A stretch of 64,000 nt of DNA from JALHST01 sp963798435 (GTDB taxonomy: Bacteria; Bacteroidota; Bacteroidia; Flavobacteriales; Flavobacteriaceae). A program made the position numbers and the translations under genes. Shown one piece after another: positions 28,185 through 35,380 of this stretch. A model generated the notes under the pieces. That model had not been told where the DNA came from, did no database searches, and was given only the letters and a program-made list of their open reading frames with translations. Position 1 is the first letter of the stretch. Each line of letters starts with the position of its first letter. The DNA lies in contig CAWCTF010000004.1 in the NCBI GenBank assembly GCA_963798435.1, positions 620,001-684,000 on the forward strand, written 5' to 3'.

Positions 28185-29150
28185 CTAGCTGTTTCTGTTC
28201 AATAACGGTAAGACTAGAAAGGATATTGCACCAAAAACCAATATCATAAAGGTTTGTGAAATCCACATGATCCATCCAAAGGCGTTTCCGGAAACAATGC
28301 CAATGCCAAATATCTCGAGCGATTTACTTACAGCGGCAGGATAGGCGATAAAACCACCGTTGGTGGTGGTCATGGCAAAAGAACCTCCTACAAAAGCAAC
28401 TAAAAGCGCACTGAAAGAAAGACCGGCCGTTTCAGGAACGGTAAATTTGATGACCCAAAACATAGCAATGTACGCCGCCCAAATAAAAAGCGTATGAAGT
28501 ATAAAAGCCCATTTATGCTTCATTTTAAAAATGCTTAACACACCTTCTAACAGACTTTTGAGGAACCCCTTGAGTTTTATGATAAATGGCAATCTTGAAT
28601 TTTTGATCAATCGGATCAGTACAAAAAGGCCTATGACCCCGACAAGTAATATGACCATCCCACTAAAAAACCCGATACCACTTTCCTTGATAAATTCTAG
28701 AATAAGGTTGGTTTGAAGCAACAACGCTACAATGACGATGAGCAAGAGCATGATAACATCGACGATTCGTTCGGTAACAATAGTGCCAAAACCCTTTTCA
28801 AAAGGGACGTTTTCATAGGTGGCTAAGGCGGTCGCCCGTAAAAACTCCCCAGATCGAGGTATCCCTAAATTGGTTAAATAGGCCGTTAGAATAATCAGGA
28901 CGTTATTCGTCAATTTGGGTTTGTATCCCATGGGGGCGAGCAAATAATTCCAGCGTATCGCTCTTGAAATATGACTTAAAATTCCGATTGTAATCGAAAT
29001 TCCAATCCAAAAAGGATCTGCTTCCCGAATATATTTAAAAATTTCGGCGCGTTGCTCGGGCGTAGTCGAACTGTAAAGGTACCATACCAAAAAAGCACCC
29101 AGGGTGATAGGAAGGACGGTCTTTAGGAACTTTTTTAGCGTGTCACTCAA
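28185..29150 (-). CDS. Lysylphosphatidylglycerol-synthase-type transmembrane protein
   Basis: An inner-membrane protein of 321 residues with about eight helices, belonging to the LPG_synthase_TM (UPF0104) family. It corresponds to the flippase-like half of MprF without the catalytic half. Typical segments are ISRAIRWNYLLAPMGYKP near residue 60, RSGEFLRATALATYE and FGTIVTERIVDVIML. It starts with TTG at 29150, three bases after the panD stop, so it is translated as part of the pan operon. Lipid or glycolipid translocation is the general guess for this family. Confidence 0.88.
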   Translation of the reverse strand: MSDTLKKFLKTVLPITLGAFLVWYLYSSTTPEQRAEIFKYIREADPFWIGISITIGILSHISRAIRWNYLLAPMGYKPKLTNNVLIILTAYLTNLGIPRSGEFLRATALATYENVPFEKGFGTIVTERIVDVIMLLLIVIVALLLQTNLILEFIKESGIGFFSGMVILLVGVIGLFVLIRLIKNSRLPFIIKLKGFLKSLLEGVLSIFKMKHKWAFILHTLFIWAAYIAMFWVIKFTVPETAGLSFSALLVAFVGGSFAMTTTNGGFIAYPAAVSKSLEIFGIGIVSGNAFGWIMWISQTFMILVFGAISFLVLPLLNRNS

Positions 29151-29153
29151 AAT

Positions 29154-29504
29154 TTAATTCAAGAGATTGTTTTCTTCGTTGGGGAATACCAAGGCGGGAT
29201 TGAAGGATTTTGCCTCTTCTAAGTCCATTCTGGCATAGGCTATGAGAATAAGGATGTCGCCAACCGCTACTTTTCTGGCAGCGGCGCCATTCAAGGTAAG
29301 CTCTCCACTTCCCCGTGGGCCGGGAATAACATAGGTCTCAAGACGTTCGCCATTATTATTATTGACGATTTGTACTTTTTCCCCTCTGATAATGTTGGCT
29401 GCATCCATCAAATCTTCGTCAATGGTTATACTGCCTATATAATTTAGATCGGCACCGGTAACTTTTACCCTATGGATCTTTGATTTTACAACTTCTATTT
29501 GCAT
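29154..29504 (-). CDS. panD: Aspartate 1-decarboxylase proenzyme
   Basis: Makes beta-alanine from aspartate for pantothenate (coenzyme A) synthesis. It has 116 residues. The self-cleavage site Gly24-Ser25 is seen in YIGSITID, the Ser becoming the pyruvoyl cofactor. Active-site segments IHRVKVTGADLNY and GAAARKVAVGD match the family. It lies 13 bases downstream of panC, and the next step of the pathway is therefore encoded beside it. A -7 box with good spacing in the panC tail suggests an additional promoter. Confidence 0.97.
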   Translation of the reverse strand: MQIEVVKSKIHRVKVTGADLNYIGSITIDEDLMDAANIIRGEKVQIVNNNNGERLETYVIPGPRGSGELTLNGAAARKVAVGDILILIAYARMDLEEAKSFNPALVFPNEENNLLN

Positions 29505-29508
29505 GGTA

Positions 29509-29516
29509 CAAAGGTA
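29509..29516 (-). promoter_or_regulatory. -7 box TACCTTTG, four bases before panD
   Basis: On the minus strand the box ends four bases before the panD ATG. A TTG triplet lies 21 bases upstream of it, a good distance for the -33 element. It implies a second, possibly leaderless, promoter inside the pan operon. Confidence 0.5.
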
Positions 29517-29517
29517 A

Positions 29518-30363
29518 TTAATTCAAGGCGATGTTGTCAATCAAGCGCACTACACCTGCATAAACTGCAACAAATGCCCTATATTTTTTATTTTTCTGTT
29601 TTCGTAAAATGGGTGTTAACGTTGCCTCATCGGTTATTTCGAAGTATTCTAACTTCATATCAAGCTGTTCGTTAAATTGATTTTTCACCCAATCGGTAAC
29701 CTCCTTAGCACTTTTTGTGCCAAATTTGTCTTTGGCAGCAAGGAGGGTTTGATAAATAAACGCAGCTTCTTCTCGTAATTTTGGGGAAAGCCGGGTATTT
29801 CTTGAACTCATTGCGAGTCCACTGGGTTCACGTTCTATAGGACAGCCTACGATTTCTACGGGTAGGGTACGTTTCTCTACCAGTTTCCTGACAATCTGCA
29901 ATTGCTGAAAGTCTTTTTCCCCAAAATAGGCCCTATCAGGTTTTATTAGGCGTAACAACGCTTCCACAATAGTTCCGACACCATTAAAATGACCTTCCCG
30001 AAACGCACCTTCCATCACCTTGTCGAGCCCATCGAAATCATATGAATTCGACTGCACATGATTGGCATAAATTTCCTCTATTGAAGGAGCGAAAATCAGG
30101 ATATCTTTTGAAATATGCCCCAATAGCGCCTTGTCGGCTTGAATTGTTTTAGGATATTTCTTTAGATCTTCGGCATTGTTGAACTGTGTCGGGTTGACAA
30201 AGATACTTACTACGACGAGGTCATTTTCCTCCAAGGCGCGTCTGACCAAGACCATATGGCCTTGATGTAAAGCACCCATCGTAGGAACCAGGCCCAATTC
30301 ATTTCCCCTTGATCGGGAAGAAAGAACCGATATTAGATCTTTTCGGGTTTTTAGAAGCAACAT
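29518..30363 (-). CDS. panC: Pantothenate synthetase
   Basis: Joins pantoate and beta-alanine with ATP. It has 281 residues. HIGH-type signature residues are in VPTMGALHQGHMVLVRRA; the second conserved region is VSIFVNPTQFN; the dimer/active-site segments YFGEKDFQQLQIVRKL and GLAMSSRNTRL complete the family pattern. It is the first gene of panC-panD-membrane protein and is transcribed divergently from the glycogen-synthase-like gene. panB is not in the window. Confidence 0.97.
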   Translation of the reverse strand: MLLLKTRKDLISVLSSRSRGNELGLVPTMGALHQGHMVLVRRALEENDLVVVSIFVNPTQFNNAEDLKKYPKTIQADKALLGHISKDILIFAPSIEEIYANHVQSNSYDFDGLDKVMEGAFREGHFNGVGTIVEALLRLIKPDRAYFGEKDFQQLQIVRKLVEKRTLPVEIVGCPIEREPSGLAMSSRNTRLSPKLREEAAFIYQTLLAAKDKFGTKSAKEVTDWVKNQFNEQLDMKLEYFEITDEATLTPILRKQKNKKYRAFVAVYAGVVRLIDNIALN

Positions 30364-30382
30364 TCCTTTCTTTTAAGGCGAG

Positions 30383-30390
30383 CAAACTTA
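30383..30390 (-). promoter_or_regulatory. -7 box TAAGTTTG for panC
   Basis: The minus-strand match to TAnnTTTG lies 19 bases before the panC ATG at 30363. It forms the left half of a divergent promoter pair. Confidence 0.6.
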
Positions 30391-30421
30391 CTATAATTAC
30401 GGCTAATCTGCATAATTTTTG

Positions 30422-30429
30422 TAATTTTG
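30422..30429 (+). promoter_or_regulatory. -7 box TAATTTTG for glycogen-synthase-like gene
   Basis: The plus-strand match to TAnnTTTG lies 36 bases before the ATG at 30466. It forms the right half of the divergent promoter pair with panC. Confidence 0.6.
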
Positions 30430-30465
30430 CACCCATGCTAGCGCAATAAATAAAATAAAGCTTTT

Positions 30466-31275
30466 ATGAAAGGCAAAAAGATATTGTTTGTATCTTCAGA
30501 ATTAGTACCCTACTTACCAGAGAACGAAGTTTCCTTAATGTCTTACGAAACACCCCGGATGGTCAACAGCAATGGTGGCCAAATCAGGATTTTTATGCCC
30601 AGGTATGGTAACATCAATGAGCGCAGGCATCAATTGCACGAAGTTATACGGCTTTCAGGGATGAATCTTGTGATCAACGATGTCGACATGCCGTTAATCA
30701 TCAAAGTGGCCTCGATTCCAAGGGAACGCATACAGGTTTATTTTATCGATAACGATGAATATTTTAAAAGAAAGGCAACGTTTACCGATGTGAACGGCAA
30801 TCTTTTCCCAGATAATGACCAACGGGCAATTTTTTTTGCGAAAGGTGTCGTCGAAACCGTAAAGAAGCTTAATTGGGCGCCCGATATTATTCATGTGCAT
30901 GGATGGTTGGCATCCTTATTGCCTTTATACCTTAGAAAGTATTACACCGATGAACCCCTTTTTGCCGATAGTAAAATTGTTACTTCGGTATACAAAAAAT
31001 CCTTTGAAGGCGAATTAGATCAGGATTTGATCAAGAAAATCTCTTTTGATGGAATCTCCCAAGATGAAGTAAAACTACTCGCCCAGCCCAACTATAATAA
31101 TTTGTTAAAAGTTGCCGTAGATTTTTCAGATGCTATTATTTTAGCCGCGGAAGACATTTCCCAAGATTTACAAGAGCACATTTCCAACCTTGAAAAACCT
31201 GTGTTGCCATATGTTTCTATCCAAGAATTTGAAGAGGCTTATGCAAATTTTTATAACACTCAAGTTTTAAAATAA
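30466..31275 (+). CDS. Glycogen/starch synthase N-domain-only protein (GT5-like)
   Basis: A cytoplasmic protein of 269 residues that resembles only the N-terminal Rossmann domain of glycogen synthases: KILFVSSELVPYL at the start, RIFMPRYGNI, and DIIHVHGWLASLLPLYL near 140-155. Two things are missing. The nucleotide-sugar motif K-x-GGL after the first strand is replaced by PENEVSLMSYE. The entire C-terminal GT-B domain with the second half of the active site is absent. It should therefore not make glycogen by itself. The DUF4270 gene begins five bases after its stop, so the two are co-translated. Confidence 0.85.
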   Translation: MKGKKILFVSSELVPYLPENEVSLMSYETPRMVNSNGGQIRIFMPRYGNINERRHQLHEVIRLSGMNLVINDVDMPLIIKVASIPRERIQVYFIDNDEYFKRKATFTDVNGNLFPDNDQRAIFFAKGVVETVKKLNWAPDIIHVHGWLASLLPLYLRKYYTDEPLFADSKIVTSVYKKSFEGELDQDLIKKISFDGISQDEVKLLAQPNYNNLLKVAVDFSDAIILAAEDISQDLQEHISNLEKPVLPYVSIQEFEEAYANFYNTQVLK

Positions 31276-31280
31276 GCTAC

Positions 31281-33152
31281 ATGACCTTTTTGAAAAGATT
31301 CAAGTTTGCCGCGTTGGCGGCAATTTTATTGGTTGCCTTTTTATTTTCCTGTACAAAGGATCTGACAACAATTGGCTCCGGAGTGATAGGGGGAGAACCT
31401 TTTTCTACAGGAAAGGCTACCTATGATGTTTTTGCCTATAATAAGAAGATGGAAGCGGTACGCACCAATAAATTGCCGGTGTATCAATTGGGAATCTATT
31501 CAGATCCGATTTATGGCAAGACGGATGCAAGTATAACCTCTCAATTGCAATTATCAACACCAAATCCGACTTTTGGATCCTTTTCCAAATCAGTGGAAGA
31601 CAATGCAGATAATGATGGTAGCGTAACTACCATTCGTGAAAATGAAAAAATAGATTCGGTGTATCTGTATATTCCTTTTTTAATTGCCGATGCAAGTCTA
31701 CGGGATGCGGACTCTGATGGAGTCGATGACGAATTTGATATAGATCCGGCTGATCCTAATAGCGATACCGATGGGGACGGGGTCAGCGATGTACGTGAAA
31801 CCGCCAATGGTACAGACCCATTGAATCCGGATACAGATGGCGATGGCATCCTTGATGGGGAAGATACCGCAACCTTGCAGAATATTTTTGCCAAAAGGTT
31901 CGACCTTGATAGCATTTATGGCATCACGAAAGAAGCGTATGCCGATACGCCTTTTAAACTTAAGGTCGAACGGTCTACATATTTTCTTAGGGACTTGGAC
32001 CCGGACACCAATTTTGAAGAAGCCCAAGCGTATTATTCAACGCAACAATTTTCGCCGACATTCGTGTCGGATGTGCTATATGATGGTGAAGTCACGATCA
32101 ATGATAAGGAAATATTATTTTTTAAGCAAGACGACCCTGAAACCACCGATGTTGATGAATCCCTGCAGGTAAATACACGTTTAGGTCCTGGAATGCGAAT
32201 CGCTTTAGACACCGCTTTTTTTCAGCAGAATATTTTGGATAAGGAGGGAAGTCTTGAGTTACTGAGCCAGGCGAATTTCAGTGATTTTTTAAGAGGTGTT
32301 CACCTTTCGGCATCGTCTATTAACAAAGACATAATGGTATTGTTTGACCTCAGAAGGGCAAATATCACCCTTAGCTATTCCTATGACCACGTTAACACAA
32401 ATGGCACTCTTTCCGATGCTTCCGATGATACTATTGAGCGTAAACAGAGTTCGTATATTTTGAATTTCCTGCAGTCCCAAAGTACTGGTTTCATTACTGG
32501 AAATGCAATCAATACCTACACGAATGATGCTTTTCCGGCAGGCATTGCCGATAATTTAGATACGAACACGAACGCTGAAAAATTGTATTTAAAAGGAGAT
32601 GCAGGCGCATATAGCGAACTTAAATTATTCGATGAAAACGGGGGTACTGAAATTATTAATCAGATTAAGGCAGAGAATTGGGTCATAAATGAGGCCAACC
32701 TTGTATTCTATGTAGATCGACAAACACTCGATGCGGCCAATAGTGTCTATGAACCTATTCGACTTTATGTATATAATGCCGATACGAACGAATATCTTTT
32801 TGATGTATCATCTGACCCAGAGGGCGCTACCTCTCTGGCGTCCTATCCGCAATATGATGGTATTCTTGAAAAATCAGGCGGGAAAGGAATAAAATATACC
32901 GCAAGGATTACAAAATACATCAATGATATTATTTTAAGGGATGCTGCCAATGCAACTTTGGGGGTAATGTCTACCCCGGAAATTCGGTATAATGGTGCTG
33001 CAAGCGCCATGTTGGCGAACAATGTCGAACAGAGTATTCCGATCGCGTCAAATATTACTCCTTTGGGAACGATACTTTTTGGCAGTAATGTTAGTGCTGC
33101 CGACCTTGATAAGAAATTAAAGCTTGAAATATTCTATACCAAATCCAATTAA
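31281..33152 (+). CDS. DUF4270 lipoprotein with inserted calcium-type (TSP3) repeats
   Basis: A predicted surface lipoprotein of 623 residues. The signal ends with lipobox FSC (Cys24), followed by TKDLTTIGSG, the usual DUF4270 start. The family core continues through KLPVYQLGIYSDPIYG and the C-terminal part (GIKYTARITKYINDI). Between two core strands, residues 142-193 hold thrombospondin type-3-like Asp repeats (DADSDGVDD, SDTDGDGVSD, PDTDGDGILDG) that would bind calcium. It lies five bases after the glycogen-synthase-like gene. Function unknown. Confidence 0.9.
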   Translation: MTFLKRFKFAALAAILLVAFLFSCTKDLTTIGSGVIGGEPFSTGKATYDVFAYNKKMEAVRTNKLPVYQLGIYSDPIYGKTDASITSQLQLSTPNPTFGSFSKSVEDNADNDGSVTTIRENEKIDSVYLYIPFLIADASLRDADSDGVDDEFDIDPADPNSDTDGDGVSDVRETANGTDPLNPDTDGDGILDGEDTATLQNIFAKRFDLDSIYGITKEAYADTPFKLKVERSTYFLRDLDPDTNFEEAQAYYSTQQFSPTFVSDVLYDGEVTINDKEILFFKQDDPETTDVDESLQVNTRLGPGMRIALDTAFFQQNILDKEGSLELLSQANFSDFLRGVHLSASSINKDIMVLFDLRRANITLSYSYDHVNTNGTLSDASDDTIERKQSSYILNFLQSQSTGFITGNAINTYTNDAFPAGIADNLDTNTNAEKLYLKGDAGAYSELKLFDENGGTEIINQIKAENWVINEANLVFYVDRQTLDAANSVYEPIRLYVYNADTNEYLFDVSSDPEGATSLASYPQYDGILEKSGGKGIKYTARITKYINDIILRDAANATLGVMSTPEIRYNGAASAMLANNVEQSIPIASNITPLGTILFGSNVSAADLDKKLKLEIFYTKSN

Positions 33153-33287
33153 AAACGTGGGTATTCGTATCCTCCCTTTCCCCTGGTGATTTTTAAGCAA
33201 TCTATCTCCAATTATGAACGGATAATACCGATCATAGATATTTTGCGTTTTATGTCTAAGATTTCGATAGAACGTATCGCTATCGCT

Positions 33288-33295
33288 TAAATTTG
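33288..33295 (+). promoter_or_regulatory. -7 box TAAATTTG for glmS
   Basis: A match to TAnnTTTG lies 41 bases before the glmS ATG at 33337. No glmS ribozyme-like structure is recognised in the short leader. Confidence 0.55.
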
Positions 33296-33336
33296 CAAAT
33301 AGTTTAGTAGGTTCATAAGTTTTAAAATCAAATAAT

Positions 33337-35184
33337 ATGTGCGGAATAGTAGGGTATATTGGCTTTCGCGATGCTTATCCGATAATTATGAAGGGATTAC
33401 AGCGCTTGGAGTACCGTGGGTATGACAGTGCCGGGATTGCACTTTATGACGGGCAGCAGATCAATCTTTCCAAGACCAAAGGGAAAGTCGAAGATTTAAA
33501 GAAAAAATCACAGGAAACGATCTCGTTAGCGGGGCAACTCGGAATTGGGCATACCCGATGGGCCACCCATGGCGTGCCTAACGACGTTAATTCACATCCC
33601 CATTACTCAAATTCAGGAGATTTGGTAATTATACATAACGGAATCATTGAAAATTATGAATCGATAAAAAAGGAGCTCACCAAAAGGGGGTATACGTTCG
33701 AGTCTGATACTGATACCGAAGTTTTGGTCAACCTGATCGAAGAGGTCAAGAATACCGAAGATGTAAAATTGGGACAAGCAGTGCAAATTGCTTTAAACCA
33801 AGTAGTCGGCGCATATGCAATTGCCGTTTTTGACAAGAAAAAGCCCGATGAAATCGTGGTAGCTAAACTAGGTAGTCCATTGGCCATCGGCATTGGGGAA
33901 AAAGAGTTTTTTATAGCTTCGGATGCTTCACCTTTTATCGAATTCACCAATAACGCTGTTTATTTGGAAGATGAGGAAATGGCCATTATCAGGTTAGGAA
34001 AGGAAATAAAACTAAGAAAGATAAAGAATGATGCCATTGCCTACCCCAACATCCTAGAATTAAAGATGAATCTTGAAGAGATTGAAAAGGGGGGGTATGA
34101 TCATTTTATGTTAAAAGAGATCTATGAGCAGCCAAGGGCAATTTTAGATACCTACCGAGGACGATTATTAGCTGATCAAGGGATTATCAGAATGGCGGGA
34201 ATCGACCAGAATTTAGAAAAATTCTTGAATGCAAATCGAATTATTATCGTAGCATGTGGCACTTCTTGGCATGCCGGGCTGGTCGCGGAGTATATCTTCG
34301 AGGATTTGGCACGAATACCGGTTGAAGTTGAATATGCTTCGGAGTTTCGTTATCGAAATCCGGTAATAACCGACAAAGATGTATTGATTGCAATCTCACA
34401 ATCGGGTGAAACTGCAGACACCTTGGCGGCCATTAAGCTGGCCAAGGAAAAAGGAGCCTTTGTTTTTGGAGTCTGTAATGTAGTGGGGTCCTCGATTGCC
34501 AGGGAAACCGATGCTGGCGCCTATACACACGCCGGACCTGAAATAGGTGTCGCCTCGACGAAGGCCTTTACAACGCAGATAACTATTTTAACCTTGATCG
34601 CCTTAAAACTGGCCAAAGAGAAAGGGGTATTTTCCGATTCGAAATTCCATGAATATTTAACCGAGCTTGAAACGATTCCCTCTAAAGTCGAGAAGGCGTT
34701 ATTAACCAATCCGCTGGTCGAAATTGTTGCCGATGCTTATAAGGATTCTACCAATTGCCTGTATTTAGGGCGTGGCTACAACTTTCCGGTTGCGCTTGAA
34801 GGTGCACTTAAATTAAAGGAAATTAGTTATATACATGCCGAAGGCTATCCTGCTGCTGAAATGAAACATGGCCCGATCGCCTTGATTGATGAGCATATGC
34901 CCGTTATCGTTATCGCCACCAATAGAGGGCATTACGAAAAGGTTGTGAGTAATATACAAGAGATCAAGTCAAGGAAGGGCAAGATTATTGCCATTGTAAC
35001 CGAAGGAGACGAACAAGTTAGGGAACTGGCCGATTATGTCATAGAAATTCCGGATACCATCGAAAGTCTAACTCCTTTATTGACCACCATTCCGTTGCAA
35101 TTATTGTCATATCATATCGCCGTTATGCGTGGGTGCAATGTAGATCAGCCCAGAAATTTGGCCAAATCGGTCACGGTGGAATAA
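33337..35184 (+). CDS. glmS: Glutamine-fructose-6-phosphate aminotransferase
   Basis: Makes glucosamine-6-phosphate, the first step to UDP-GlcNAc, peptidoglycan and LPS. It has 615 residues. The N-terminal glutaminase domain uses Cys2 (M-C-G-I-V-G-Y) as nucleophile, with RWATHG and HNGIIENY. Two SIS domains follow (about 290-425 and 460-600), with CGTSWHAG and SQSGETADT. The end PRNLAKSVTVE is the conserved tail that closes the active site. It is followed by a strong terminator. Confidence 0.98.
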   Translation: MCGIVGYIGFRDAYPIIMKGLQRLEYRGYDSAGIALYDGQQINLSKTKGKVEDLKKKSQETISLAGQLGIGHTRWATHGVPNDVNSHPHYSNSGDLVIIHNGIIENYESIKKELTKRGYTFESDTDTEVLVNLIEEVKNTEDVKLGQAVQIALNQVVGAYAIAVFDKKKPDEIVVAKLGSPLAIGIGEKEFFIASDASPFIEFTNNAVYLEDEEMAIIRLGKEIKLRKIKNDAIAYPNILELKMNLEEIEKGGYDHFMLKEIYEQPRAILDTYRGRLLADQGIIRMAGIDQNLEKFLNANRIIIVACGTSWHAGLVAEYIFEDLARIPVEVEYASEFRYRNPVITDKDVLIAISQSGETADTLAAIKLAKEKGAFVFGVCNVVGSSIARETDAGAYTHAGPEIGVASTKAFTTQITILTLIALKLAKEKGVFSDSKFHEYLTELETIPSKVEKALLTNPLVEIVADAYKDSTNCLYLGRGYNFPVALEGALKLKEISYIHAEGYPAAEMKHGPIALIDEHMPVIVIATNRGHYEKVVSNIQEIKSRKGKIIAIVTEGDEQVRELADYVIEIPDTIESLTPLLTTIPLQLLSYHIAVMRGCNVDQPRNLAKSVTVE

Positions 35185-35210
35185 TCAAAAATTACATCAA
35201 AAGTAAAAAA

Positions 35211-35239
35211 AGCCATGAGGGATCCCTCATGGCTTTTTT
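35211..35239 (+). terminator. Rho-independent terminator after glmS
   Basis: The arms AGCCATGAGGG and CCCTCATGGCT form a near-perfect hairpin with a tiny loop, followed by six T. Confidence 0.92.
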
Positions 35240-35380
35240 CATTCGTGTTATATATTTAATAATTTTAACACCCTATTATTGCCGATAATTATATTATGCA
35301 CGCATAATTTTTTTAAATTATGATTTTCGATTTAAAAAATTCTGTATATTCGAAAGGAAACTAATTAACTTACTACTAAC

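Noticed and set aside
33153..33336. Possible glmS ribozyme or riboswitch upstream of glmS
   Set aside because: The leader after the -7 box is about 40 bases, too short for a glmS ribozyme, and no matching core was seen.
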